64,000 nucleotides of DNA. Source: Corylus avellana. Its lineage: Eukaryota; Streptophyta; Magnoliopsida; Fagales; Betulaceae. Location of the stretch: assembly GCF_901000735.1 (NCBI RefSeq), contig NC_081550.1, forward strand, positions 1,384,669 through 1,448,668. The letters are read 5' to 3'. The position numbers and the translations under genes are program-made. Positions 47,201-59,884 of this stretch are shown here, piece after piece. Each line of letters opens with the position of its first letter. Position 1 is the stretch's first letter. The notes beneath the pieces were generated by a model. It did no database searches. It was not told the DNA's origin and saw only the letters and a list, made by a program, of their open reading frames with translations.

Positions 47201-49641
47201 AACGTTAGCTGTTTTACTTCCGAGAAGCTCTCATCCCGAGGAACATACACGCTACTGCTTCTTTTCTCCGACAATGGATCTGCGTGCAAATCAATTGTTT
47301 ATACTAACTTTCTCATTCATTTTCTTCAAAATGCATCAACACCTAAAATTACAAATTAACACAGTTGTTCATTATTTTATTTGTTTTATGTTATTTTATA
47401 TGTTTTTATTTGTTCCTGAACCCTAGGATATTGAAAAGCCATGCAAAACTGTTGAAGTATTGATTAAATAATTAAATTTAACTTTTTTTTTTATTTGTTT
47501 AAACTTCTTGAATAAATGGTAATTTAGCATGGTATCGGAATTAAAGGTCCTGAGATTAAACTTTGACTCCGTCAATTCACCTTATTTAAATTAAATATTC
47601 TACACACGTTTGAGTTCACATGTACAAAAAGTGTTAAAGTATTGATTAAATTATTAAATTCATCTCTTTTTATTAACTTAAATTTTTAAAACAACTGATA
47701 ATTTAACAAAAACATAAACCTATGGCACAATACAACCCTATCATGTCAGACCTTTTTTTTTTTTTTTTTAATTAATATTTTATGAGTATGGAAAGTTTTC
47801 TCCCTTTATTCTTTCATTTTAAAAGTAAAAAAAAAAAAATTAAAAAAAAAAGAACTTTACGTTGATGTGAGAGTTTATAATTAAAAAAAAAAGAAAAAGA
47901 AAAAAAAAAAGAACGACAATGTGACAAAAAGCACAAAACAAATTTCCACATTGCGCGTCCATAAATTGGTAAGTTGTGAAAGTTGTGATATACGAGGAGA
48001 AGTCCTGCTATATGGCTGTCAAAAGTCAGATAAGTATTTGTTAAAGTTTAATGTGACTTTATTTTTTTTAAAAAAAAATTTGTAGAAATCTCTCTATTCC
48101 CCCATTTTGTTTTTTTTTGTTTTTATTAGTTAAATTTTTATAAGTTAATATTTAGTTTTTAATGCCTCAAAATTTGTTTTTGAATTCAAAACTAAAATTT
48201 AGCGATGAAAAGTTAACCATTTAAGGATGGTATTACTCAAAAAGAATTCAATCATCCTAAATTTGGTGTTAATGTTTCAAATTTAGTGCTAATATTTCAA
48301 ATTTAGATTCTCCTTTAATTTTAAAAAAAAATTTGTAAATGTCTGACGCTAGGCAGTCGTAAATCTCTACTCTACGAGGAGATAAAAGTAGAGGTTATGT
48401 TTGGCAAATGAGTGGACTTAGGAAATTGGCTGAATCTGTAGCAGATTTGATTAACGTGAAAGAAAAAAGTAAGAATGTTTTGTATAAAAAAGTAAAAAAT
48501 TTTGTTTTGTAATAATTTTTTTATTTGAATAGTAATAAAAAATTATTAATATTATGTAAAAAATAAAAATATTGAAGTTGATTTTAAAATTTTGGGTCTG
48601 GTCAAGCTAGTACGGCTTCGTTGTCAGACGTCACCATCAGATCAGACAACGCATATAATGCTTTATCTTAGAACCACACAATTGCTTATCACGGATCAAT
48701 AAATATCACAGAGACTATATAAAATTAATTACTATCTTATCCCATAATTAATGAAATAACAATCAATTATGTATTCTCTACTCAATACAATAAGATTTTT
48801 TTTTTTTTTTTTTTAATTTAATTTAATTGACAATAGATTGAGCATATCAATTAAACGAAGATATAACTATAACCTCGGCCTGAAATTTGTTTTTAAAGAC
48901 ATATAGTTAATTAAATGTTTTAATAAAATAGTAGTTTGGTATTAAAAATCATACCTGTTTCGGTTCGCGGGCGTCCTGTTCGGCAACGTCTGGGATAGGG
49001 GTGTTGTTTGCCGCCGAGTACCGGTCTCTTAAGATCTGCACTACTATCAGGATTTCCTAGATCGTTATACACATCATAATCATAAACCCTCTCGAAAGTC
49101 TTGCGTTCTCCTTGTCCATTGCCTCTCAAAATCTTGAGCTCTTCTTTTCTTAGCCTCCTCAGCCCGTTTGGTGTCTGGGATGGCAAGTATGACTGCTCCA
49201 CAACACATAACAAACAGAGACAACAACATATATTAAACTTCCATTGTTGTTAAAATTTATATAAAAGGCTTAAAATAAAATAAAATTATGGTTTGGATTA
49301 TTCTGCAAGTTGGTTAAGTTAAAGGGCTGAATTCAGAGTAAAATTCCATTCGTACGGATTCTTATTTAATTTGTTTCGAATTAAGGATTAGTTATGAGTG
49401 GTTGAGATGACATATTCCATTTTGAAAGGGACTAATTTTGAATCTTTGATACTAATCAAATAAAATATTGACAAATTGGCTGCTGGACCATAAAGGTTAA
49501 TTAGTGGATGTGGGCAAAGACAAAGTCCCCGTTTACAACTTAGCCCCCAAACCTTTTGGATTTCTGTATCAGAAACGTGTGGGAAATTTTGTTAATTTAA
49601 TCACCTCCATAAAAGCTTAATTAGATCGATTTATTTAGATT
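44244..49641. repeat. Duplicated block B (same as 33069-38466)
   Basis: Second occurrence of block A, starting immediately at the N-gap. Sequence to the right of 49641 supplies exons 1-2 that block A lacks. Confidence 0.9.
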
Positions 49642-51075
49642 ACTGCATGCATGTATATATATTAATTTATTGGTAATTAATTAAATAAGTAAAGATCGAG
49701 GAGGCAGACCTTGTTTGCAAAGAAGACCCTCTTCTGAGGATTGTCATTCTTTGAATGAACCCATGAATTACAGTTGATATTTACGGGGCCATTAGGGAAG
49801 CCACTGAGGACAATATCCTTGATGAAAATCTCCTTCTGGCGCTCATTCTCCACTAAAATGGCCCCAACCTCCCCGAAATCTGCTGGAACTTCAAAACTAA
49901 ACTCGTATTTCACTTCCTGCTCAGCTTGGCCAGTCTTTTGTTCGTACCCTTTAATTGTCTTCTTCTCTAATCCCGTCCCTTCAAATTACACAAATTAATA
50001 TATATTAGGCACTCACTAATCCAAATCAAATATACATATATATTACATTTTTTTTTAATTTTTTTTTTCTTGGTACTTGAAGCCCTAGCTAGCTAGGCTA
50101 GCCTGTTTATTGTTTCTTTACATCGGACAAACTGGGACCATAGTCCTTTTCAACTCTCCCTAAAGATCCCAGGGGACCATATGAAGGACCAGTAAGATGC
50201 TCTCTCATTCCAGTGTCTAGTAGGGTCGGCTAGACCAATAGGTGAGTGAGGCGCTCACGTAGAGCCTCCGGATTTGGCCTAAAAAAAAAATTTTTGCCCA
50301 AAAAAGATTTTTCATAATTTTCTTTTTTTGTAATTTAAGGCACCCCCCTCCCCCCCTTCTTTTTAATTAGGCCTATTTTTTTTTTCCTAAAAACTTAAGG
50401 CTTCTAATCATGATAAATAAGTAATTTAAAAAATGCCTCAATTTAATAAGGCTCCAATATAATAAGCCCATGGTAAAATAAGACTAATTAACCCAAAAAA
50501 GCAAATATCTTTATACTTAAAAAGAGCCTATATACTTATGCATCCGAAATTATTTAATATTGAAAGATCATTCTAACTCTACCTAACGACACATTTTCTT
50601 TCCTTTCTTTTTCTTTCTCTCTTTTCTTCTCCACTACCGGCAACCTCTCCTCTTATCTTCTTTTTTCTCTTTCCTTAGTTTCACTCAAAACAGAACTTGA
50701 TGAAGAGAGATGAAGAGAGAGAGAGAGAGAAACATGTGTTTCAATTAGGTAAGGATTCATTAAAAAAAATTGATTTTTTTTTTGGTAAGGTTTATTTCTA
50801 TGCTTGATTTTTCTTGTGGATTTTGAATGAGTTTTTGTCAATTTTTTTTTATTTTTTGGTGGGTTTTGTCGAAACTGGTGTATCAAAGATGTAAAGATTC
50901 ATAAAAAAAAATAATAAAATTTTTTTTTTAAAAAAAAAAAGATTTTTTTTTTTTAATGTTTATTTTTGTGCTTGATTTTTCTGGTGGATTTTGTATTGGT
51001 TTTTGACAAATTTTTTGGTGGGTTTTGTTTGAAACAGAGGTGTATCAAAGACTCAAATAAGGAAGTTACTGCCAC

Positions 51076-51112
<37 letters not shown>

Positions 51113-52985
51113 TTTGATAATTTTGAATGGGTTCTTGATAATATTTCTAAGTTTTTTTTTTTTTTTTTTGTTAGTTTGCCTATTGTGTGCTTCAGTTTTG
51201 GAACATATACTTAGCAGAGATTTGGTGCGATTCTTGGATTGATTCATAAATAAATAAAAATTTATTTTTTTATTGTTGTGTTTATTTTTGTAAACATTAA
51301 TAAAAATCAGAATTCTAAATATAATAATAATATTAAAATAAATATTATTTAATTAATATATAAATATTAAAAAAAAATAACGCCCCATTTTAAAGTTTAG
51401 CCTAAAATCCCAAAAAAAACATTGAGCCAACCCTGATGTCTAGACACCTTGGTTTGAAAATTCGCAAGTTGGATGGTGGGGATATGTCTTCGTCTTTCAC
51501 GTACTTTCTCCTACATACGTAGATAGACATAAAATATACATTAATTATGTGTTGGAGATGTTCTTGTACGCACACGACCCAAAACAGCGAGAGAAAAAAA
51601 AAACAAAAACAAAAGAAATCTAATCTTTGTGTTAGGTGGTGGAGATGGTCTTCTATTCCTTGGATGGAGGGGTGAGTTTTTTGAGGTAATAATCTTTTCC
51701 TTTCTCAATAATTAGGTTGACATGAAGACTCAAAACCATATCTTGCTAGCTCTCTCAAGAACAATAATTTTTAGGACTTCCATGAGACTTAAAACCATAT
51801 CTAGCTAGCATCTACAACAAGGTTTTAAACTAATTTTTAAGTTAAATTTAACAATTTTGGTGCTCTAACAGACCTTTTAGAATAACAATTTTTTAAAACT
51901 TTGCTACAGTGAACTTTCATATTTAAAAGTTTACTGTAGTACCTTCTAAACATTTTTTATTCTTTCTTTCTCCTCTCTCCTCTATCTATAATAAAAAATA
52001 GATTAAAACACAATATTTATATAAAGTAGATTGTTAAATAAATAGCCAGTTGGAGTTCATTGTAAAAAAGTAGTAACTAAAAACTAAAAAAAGTTGATTT
52101 TGAGTGGTTAAAATAGCCCACAACTGCTGGAGATGCTCTGAGAGTAATTAATCAAGTTCTTGCTAGCTACTCTGAGAGTAATTAATCAAGTTCTTGCTAG
52201 CTAGTTCAATCTGTTCAAAGTAAAACATTAAAATTACAACCCTTTCAAGATTGAGAGATTAACTAACACCTTCTCCCTTTCCATTTTTTTGTAATAAAAA
52301 AATAAAAAAAAAGAACATTAACAAACAACTTTAAACAAAAATTCAAAACTACGTACCTTCATTTTTTACCTCATATCAAAACATTTTTTTAAACCAAAAC
52401 ACAACTTCTAAAAAAGGGTGTCAAATTAACCAACCCTATATATATATCGTTTAATATTTTAATGATCAAGAAATTATTAAAATATAATAACAAAATATAT
52501 ATATATAGCATGCATGCATGCGGGATTAATAATCTGAATGAGATAAATTAAAACATACATTAATTAAAAAGATTGGTGAATGAAGTTTGATTAGTTAAAT
52601 TGTTGGGGGTATAATTTTGTTGAATCAGTAACTTACTAGGATCAAGCTCGGTGCTAACAAGCTCCAATTGGAGTTTTTGACCAAGTAAGTCTTTTATATC
52701 ATCGATCGCTCCGGCTAACCCAAGGTTTGAGAGGAAGCCACCAACGGTTAGTTTCACAGTTACAATAGCTTTAACAGAAGTACTAGATTCCTCAGTAGAG
52801 CATGCTACGACTTTAATGTTGCTGGGGGTGAAGCCGACTCGAACACTTTTGATCTTTTTTCGGAATGAGTGCCATGAGATGGGGAGAGAAGCATTGCCAT
52901 TGCCATGAATAAAGGGCTTGAGTTGCAGGAAGGGGGTTTGGGTGGAGTACTGCGACAACTGGTGGTTTAGCTGTGGTTTCAACAT
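44244..52985 (-). CDS. Plastid type-2 13-lipoxygenase, copy B, exons 1-9 (last ~78 nt in gap)
   Basis: Exons on minus: 52637-52985, 49710-49978, 48955-49192, 46953-47279, 46776-46861, 46171-46281, 45788-46089, 45429-45695, 44244-44925 (end lost in gap). Completed with the copy A terminus the coding sequence is 2709 nt, 902 aa, normal for the family, with correct phase at every junction. Order: Ser/Gln/basic-rich plastid transit peptide (about 1-55), PLAT/beta-barrel domain (VKAIVTVK... onward, to about 215), conserved [11 protein letters not shown] linker (exon 3), then the catalytic domain with iron ligands His555, His560, His752 and Asn756. The transit peptide and [11 protein letters not shown] segment identify the plastid 13-LOX (LOX2) class. 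Start is the only in-frame ATG ahead of the transit peptide. Intron 1 (2.66 kb) contains a hAT-like element. Confidence 0.92.
50221..51435. mobile_element. hAT-like non-autonomous element in LOX intron 1, 1.2 kb
   Basis: Ends TAGGGTCGGC (left) and, as reverse complement of the right end, CAGGGTTGGC: the CAGGGTTGG-type terminus of hAT elements, 8 of 10 matching. Flanked by 8-bp GTGTCTAG (50213-50220) and ATGTCTAG (51436-51443), 7 of 8 identical. The interior is AT-rich with a (TA)n run and has no transposase. Confidence 0.75.
51079..51108. repeat. (TA)n microsatellite
   Basis: About 15 TA units inside the hAT-like element. Confidence 0.95.
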
Positions 52986-54172
52986 CTTTTTGGTTTGTGG
53001 GGAGAAGGAGATATTTGAGTTGTGGTTGGAGGATAGAGAAGCTCCCTGCTAGGGTTTTATAGGAGTTATGGTGGGTGATTGAGCAGGTAAGCTATGAAGA
53101 ACAGGACGTTGAGAAATATGAGCATGATTTTCTCACGCGCTTTTCTTTAGTCGTTTGCACGTGAGAAACAGTGGAAAATTAGGATCTGATTGTCAAACTT
53201 TATTTTATGACTTTTAAAAATCCTCATTGAGTTGGAAGGATATTATCAATAGAATATTCGGGACAAATAAAGAGTGAAAATGAGGTTAATCATTTGGCTT
53301 TTCTTTTCTTCTTTGGTTTTTTTTTCCGGCCCCATGGAGATAAATAAATAAGGGACCATTCAAACACGCCAAGCTAGTACAGGGTCTTAATTACATATAA
53401 AAATAAAATAAAATAAAAATGTATGGCCTTTTTTACACACAAAACTAATACTCTCTCTATCTAATTCACTCCTCTTAATATTAAGCATAGGATGTTTTCC
53501 GGCCTCTTGGGATTGGTGTCTTTTAGGCATGGATGTAATCATGAGGGTTTTTCATTTGGAGGAGTACTAAAGTTTGATAAATAAGGAGTTAAGCTTAATT
53601 TTAGAATGGTCAAATTTCATTTTAGGCAGGAATAAAATCACGAGGACTTTTCATTTGGAAGACTATACATATATATATCAACATCAAGTTAATGGTGGCC
53701 GTAGAATGATTCAATCCCCGGCCCATATCTCATTTTCTTAGTTTGACGCTTCACCGGCCGCCATACAAACGGACAAATTATAAGGAAAATGGCATAATAT
53801 ATCCTCATAATTTTCTTATAATACGTATAAGGCTTTATTATACAACCAGATGAAAGGAAAATCATATGTGATTCAATGTTCTCATGGTAATTAATTAACG
53901 TAAAAAGTTGTAATAAAAAACATGTCGTAATTTAAAAAACTTTCAAGTTCAAGAATAGGTAAAATGACTTGAAAATAACCTCAAAAGACAACACATCCCA
54001 TTGGGCATTGGTAATAACGTATATATGTATATATATATTATTTCATATGATCTGTTATTTAATAGTCATCAGATAATATTGATCATCATCTCAGAATTCC
54101 TTATTTGATTTTTGTTTGGTTATAGCTTGTCAACTTCAGTTCCTAATTTTCCCATTGAAAAGTCAATAGAAA
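52462..54172. repeat. LOX 5' duplication, unit 1 (intron 1 edge, exon 1, promoter)
   Basis: Homologous to 54881-58077. Covers the end of intron 1, exon 1, the TATA box and about 1.1 kb upstream. It lacks the hAT and Tourist insertions found in unit 2 and so shows their empty sites. Confidence 0.88.
53055..53061 (-). promoter_or_regulatory. Probable TATA box of LOX copy B
   Basis: TATAAAA on minus (plus-strand TTTTATA), about 70 bp upstream of the exon 1 ATG. No other TATA-like site is as close. Confidence 0.55.
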
Positions 54173-54880
54173 ATGAAAGATAGAAAAAAAAAAAAAAAAT
54201 TTAATTAATGTCATTAATTGTTGCATGACTTTGTATATAGCGCCGGAGACGGAACTAATTAATGGGAGGCTGGCATTGGCCAAGCCCCCCATTTGAATGA
54301 TTTTTTTTTCTTTCAAATGGGGTAATTTATACCCATATGGCCCTATGTATGGCTCCCATACAATTTACATTTTGGCCGTATAACAGAGAAGGCTAATTCC
54401 GCAAACTATTATAATTCCAAAAAGTGCAAGGTAGGTTGCAGCCTGCAAGCAAGAATTGACTTTCTTTGTTTTGTTTTGTTTTGACATATCTCTTTACTCT
54501 TATCTAGGGCTGTTAAGAGAGCAAGCCACTCGCGAGCGAGCTCGGACTCGGCTCGTGCTCGACTCGAATATTAAGTGAAGCGCTTCGTGAACATGAATCC
54601 TAACTCAAATATTAAACGAAGCTAGCTCGGCTCGACTCGGTTAAGCTCGTGAGCAACTCGTATAATGCTCGAATTGGTAGTTATTCACATAATTCCTCGT
54701 ATTAATATTAAAAATTGATGATTTTTTTTTTTCTAAGAGCATCCTTTTATTATAAAAGGATTCATATCTTCTCTCTTCGAAACCAAGTGCCTTACTGTAT
54801 TGACTCGGGCTCCATACTCCGCTAGTTAGACTAAGCAAATGTTCATATGTTTTAAGAGTATTTCTTGATCAAATGCTCAT
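54173..54880. other. Spacer between LOX 5' duplication units
   Basis: No gene. Holds two TE-like fragments: a GGAGACGGAAC segment near 54246 and a block rich in GAGCTCG/GGCTCG words at 54506-54660, a pattern common in plant dispersed repeats. Confidence 0.5.
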
Positions 54881-55059
54881 ATGATCAAGAAATTATTAGA
54901 ATATAATAACAAAATATGTATATATATATAGCATGCATGCATGCGGGATTAATAATCTGAATGAGATAAATTAAAACATACTTTAATTAAAAAGACTGGT
55001 GAATGAAGTTTGATTAGTTAAGTTGTTAGGGGTATAATTTTGTTGAATCAGTAACTTAC

Positions 55060-55406
55060 TAGGATCAAGCTCGGTGCTAACAAGCTCCAATTGCAGTGTT
55101 TGACCAAGTAAGTCTTTTATATCATCGATCCCTCTGGCTAACCCAAGGTTTGAGAGGAAGCCACCAACGGTTAGTTTCACAGTTACAATGGCTTTAACAG
55201 AAGTAGCCTTCTCAGTAGAGCTTGCTACGGCTTTTATGTTGCTGGGGGGTGAAGCCGACTTGAACACATTTGTTCTTTTTTTGGAATGAGTACCTTGAGA
55301 TGGGGAGAGAAGCATTGCCATTGCCATGGATGAAGGGCTTGAGATGCAGGAAGGGGGTTTGGGTGGAGTACTGCGACGACTGGTGGGTTAGCTGTGGGTT
55401 CAACAT
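55060..55406 (-). pseudogene. Duplicated lipoxygenase exon 1 (frameshifted)
   Basis: Equivalent to exon 1 at 52637-52985: same transit peptide start, same PLAT beginning, same CCTA|GTAAGT donor at the same phase. Net length is 347 against 349 nt: one extra G in a G-run (GGGGGG against GGGGG, near 55245) and a 3-base deletion near 55208. The extra base shifts the frame from the upstream ATG (55406). An internal ATG at 55327 restores the phase to the donor but would replace the transit peptide. No exon 2 follows before exon 1 of copy B, so it could only splice over 52637-52985 to exon 2 at 49978. Confidence 0.85.
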
Positions 55407-55475
55407 CTTTTTGGTCTGTGGGGAGAGAGGGAGATATTTGAGTTGTGGTTGGAGGTTAGAGAAGCTCCCTGCAAG

Positions 55476-56341
55476 TAGTGGCGGAGCCAGACAAATTATA
55501 TTGGGAGTGCCCTTAAAATTTCTTTTGGAGTCCTAAAAATTTTTTTCACCCTAAAAATTTGATAATTCACACAATATATACATCACAAAAAAATATCTAT
55601 AAAAATTCATAAATATGTACTCAAATTGATATATTAGAAATGTAGCATGTCGGCACTATATCAAAAAAACAGAAATACAAAAAAAAAAGGAAAAAAAAAA
55701 AAGAAGTGCCTAAAATTGCAGTTTAATTAAGGTCTCTTAGAGATTTAAGATTTAAGATGACGTTCATTAGGATTTGAAGTTTCTGCAGTAAAATTTAACG
55801 GTGTATTACTTTTTGAAATGTTGGCATCTTTCCTTTTGAAGAATGAATCAATAGTTTTAAACTATGACGATTCATAAACTTAAAATTTTCAAGTTAAATC
55901 ACGACTATGTAATCAAAGTTTATAAACATTAAATAACAAAATAAACAATCGTACGAAGATTAAAGTTTATTCAATCATTCAAATTAATAGTGAAGTTAAA
56001 TTAATGTTTATCTTACATCTATATTGACATATTAGGTAAGGGCTGTAAAATAGACATTTTACAGCCTCCAACGAAGAATAGCTAGCAGCGCAAGACTTCA
56101 GCCAATTGCTCCAGCAACGTCTTCTTGTCTTCATCTCCTTGGGCAGCCACAAGGACTCTCATAGTCGGAAAGAACTGCATCCATTTTGATTTATTGCTCT
56201 AAAGTTTTCTCTTGAAATTTCACTCTCTCACCGGTCCTCGAAGCTAATTTTTCTAATTAGGCTAGGAAAACAGCAAAAAAAATTTTTTTTGAAAAAGGTT
56301 TGGGCGTGGCACCCTCAAAGCCTAACGTGGTTCCGCCACTG
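55476..56341. mobile_element. hAT-like element between TATA and ATG of the duplicated LOX exon 1
   Basis: Ends TAGTGGCGGAGCCAG and, as reverse complement of the right end, CAGTGGCGGAACCAC. Flanked by CCTGCAAG (55468-55475) and CCTGCTAG (56342-56349), 7 of 8. The empty site CCTGCTAG is present in unit 1 at 53045-53052. 866 bp, no transposase seen. Confidence 0.85.
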
Positions 56342-56351
56342 CCTGCTAGAG

Positions 56352-56358
56352 TTTTATA
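56352..56358 (-). promoter_or_regulatory. Displaced TATA box of duplicated LOX exon 1
   Basis: Minus-strand TATAAAA corresponding to 53055-53061, now about 950 bp from the ATG because of the hAT-like insertion. Confidence 0.5.
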
Positions 56359-56745
56359 GGAGTTGTGGGTGATTGAGCAGGTAATTAATCAATCTATGAA
56401 GAACAGGACGTTGAGAAATATGAGCATGATTTTCACACGCGCTTTTCTTAAGTCGTTTGCACGTACGTGAAAAACAGTACTGGAACATTAATTAGGAGGA
56501 TATTATCTGGGTTGATTCAATAGAATATTGGGATAAATAAATAGTGAAAATGAGGTTAATTATTAATTTGGCTTGTCTTTTCTATTTTTCTTTTTTCTTT
56601 TTTTGGCCTTATAGTTTTATATCGGCCATCTGATATATATGGAGATAAATAAATAAGGGACCATTCAAACACGCCTAGCTAGTCGTTAGCAAATTAATGG
56701 TCAACAGTGATCAAGAATGTACCACCTTCACGTACAGAGTCTTAA

Positions 56746-56983
56746 GGGCCTGTTTGGTAAGAGACCAGCCATTTTACTGTAGTTGAAAGTGATTTTTATG
56801 TGAGAAAAAGTAAGAATGTTTAGTTATATGAAAAAGTAAAAAAAATAATAATAATAAAAAAAAATAAAAAATTGTTTGTTAGTGATTTTTTTTTTTTATT
56901 TGAATAGTAATAAAAAGTGATTGATTTAATTATAAAAAAAGAATAGTATCAAGCAATGTTTTTGACCTTCGCCAAACAAAGCC
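56746..56983. mobile_element. Tourist-like (PIF/Harbinger) MITE, 238 bp
   Basis: Terminal repeats GGGCCTGTTTGG and, as reverse complement of the right end, GGCTTTGTTTGG, with target duplication TAA (56743-56745 and 56984-56986). The empty site CTTAATTAC is at 53386-53394 in unit 1. A decayed relative lies in LOX intron 3 (about 37215-37420 and 48390-48595). Confidence 0.85.
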
Positions 56984-58077
56984 TAATTACATATAAAAAA
57001 TAAAATAAAAATGTATGTGTTGTAAAATCAAAGAAAATAATAAGACAAGATAAATAGATTGCAATATGTGAAACTAGCTCTTTAGGTATTATGTATGATT
57101 CTTCTTTATTATTGTATATTTTATATATATACTACTCAATACTCCCTTTTATAGACATGAAATCGTAATGGGAGGTTAAGGAATATGAAAAAGTAGTACA
57201 TGAATCAAAATGATACATCAATGTATTACAAGAATGTTGTAGAAATTCTAAAAGATGACATGAATGTGTAAAATTCTAAGACATTAAACTAAATGGTCAT
57301 TCACCAAATGTATGAATGCATTCATAATAGTATGAGTACCTTTTTTACCCCCAAAACTCTCTCTCTCTCTCTCTAATTCACTTTTCTTAATCTTAAACAT
57401 CGGAATCTCGGATGCTTTCCGGCTAGCTTCTTGGGATTGGTGTCTTTTAGGCATGGATATAATCATGAGGGTTTCTCATTAGCAGGAGTACTAAAGTTTG
57501 ATTAATAAGGGGTTAAGCTTAATTTTAGAATGGTCAAATTTAATTTTAGGCAAGAATAAAATCATGAGGACTTTTCATTTGGAAGACTATACATATATAT
57601 ATCAACATCAAGTTAATGGTGGCCGTAGAATGATTCAATCCCCGGCCCATATCTCATTTTCTTAGTTTGACGCTTCACCGCCATACAAACGGACAAATTA
57701 TAAGGAAAATGACATAATATATCCTCATAATTTTCTTATAATACGTATAAGGCTCTATTATACAACCAGATGAAAGGAAAATCATATATATGTGATTCAA
57801 TGTTCTCATGGTAATTAATTAACGTAAAAAGTTGTAATAAAAAACATGTCGTAATTGTTTTTTTTTTAAAATCAATTAAGTTATATATGACTTGAAAATA
57901 AGCTCAAAAGACATTGGGAATGCTCTAATTTTGATAATGACCATTTCAATGGTCATCTCATAATTAGACTTTAACTTCTAATTTTGATAATAATCATCTC
58001 ATAATTCATTATTTGATTTTTGTTTGGTTCTAGCTTGTCAACTTCATTTCCTTTTCCCGTTGAAAAGTCAATATATA

Positions 58078-59702
58078 GAATATGATTCCTCACGATGTGC
58101 CACTTAATCCACCCTCGATCTTCATCAACTCGGCCAATATGCAACCCCTTCTTAATTTAACTCCACCCAATATTCTTTTTCTTTTTTCTCCTTCTTCTCC
58201 TTGTGGGGGTTTATTGTGAAAGAGATGGCGATTTAAGATTGGCGTTTCTTTGGGGATTACAGGAACAAGCCTATCTGGTTTACCCCTCCCTAGAATAGTT
58301 TGTTTAATTGGTGTCCTATATATATATATATAAAGACAAAATTATTTTTGAGTGTTTTATGAATATTTTGTATTTAAAGTTGTTTGTTAGAGTACTCATT
58401 CAGTTCCACATTTTCTAGGAAAATCAGGGGCATCTATTTTCTCGCATTAATTTCGGAGGATCCTAGACTGCCTCCACACTTTATATGGATCAATGTCTAG
58501 CAAGCACATCTGCCTTCATCAGCCTCCCTATAACATATTTGCAGGGAAAATTCATTTGTTAACTTGATTGAACATATTGATCGATTAATGTTGGTCCTAA
58601 TGAGCTTGCAACATAGATAGGCTTTGAAGTTACAGGGTTGAGAGAAAATAGCTTCTAGTGGTCAGTTAGGTGCTTCAATGAATGTAGACAGGTGGCCTGT
58701 AACTAAGCTTATAGCCTACCTATTTTGTAGGAACACTTCAACATTATTAGCAGCCTCATCAAATTTTAATCATCAAAATAATTAAAAGTATATTTTTCTC
58801 TATTTTAACTATTCACTTTTTTAGAGAATTCGAACAGCTTCACTATTTTAATAATCAATGTTCACTATTCTATTTAAATATTAATTTTCAAATATTTCTT
58901 TTTTTTAATTTTTTTCTCTAACTATTAAAGGATAATAGAGAAACGAAAAACAAAAAGGGAAAGAGAGAGAAATTACTTTTTTATTCAATAAATGAGTGAA
59001 TAGTATTCTATATAATAGTGAGTACTATTGATTCACCCTTTTTTGTTCCTAAAATAGTGTGGCTGAAATTAATGGGAGTTTTTAGCCACTTTCACAAAAT
59101 TGTCTCACTCAAACAACCAAAAAATGATTTTAGTGAGGTTGCAAATAGTGCTCTTATAGATAACATTTAGTTATTGGACTTGGTTTGTGTCTAGCATAGG
59201 TGTCATAATTTGTGTTTAAGTATTGGATTTGAGTAGTGTTTTAACTAAATGAATTAAATCTCTCAAATTGAACTCCTAATTTTGTATTGATTTCGTGTCA
59301 AAAAATTGTAAGCCGGTTATTATGTTGTGTGATAGGTTTAAAATGTGTTGAAATATTGATATAAGACTATATAAATCAACTTTAACTTAATTCATGTAAC
59401 TAAACGAGCTAAACTCTTCTTCTTTTTACATCAAATTAAAAAGCCATATCAGAAATGAACATTTCAGCAATTAATGTAAAAGGATGTAGTGATTTGAAGC
59501 AGACATAATTAAAGGCACATCACATCAAGAAAAATGCTTGCCTAGCTTCGATCCTATAATTTTCATACATATTGATATTATAATTGGTGCAATGACTAAC
59601 TAATTAAATTAATAAGTCAAATTTTTTGCTTAATTATTTTATCAATTATAAAATATTACATCAATTTATAAAGAATTTTGTAATAAAAATTGTAATACAT
59701 AC
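58078..59702. other. Unassigned intergenic region
   Basis: AT-rich; no lipoxygenase exons 6-9, other gene or clear mobile element recognised. Confidence 0.45.
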
Positions 59703-59829
59703 CGTGATCAACTGTATGCTGTAGGGGTTGACACCAGCAAGAGTTTGCCTAGCAAATTCCTCATCCCTAAACCAAAAGAATTTGTCTCCTGCATGTTCAA
59801 AAACACTAACATTTAGAGATCAAAGAGGC

Positions 59830-59884
<55 letters not shown>

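Larger units (their letters stand above)
54881..58077. repeat. LOX 5' duplication, unit 2
   Basis: Second copy of 52462-54172, enlarged by a hAT-like element (55476-56341) and a Tourist-like MITE (56746-56983). Similarity continues to about 58077. Confidence 0.88.
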
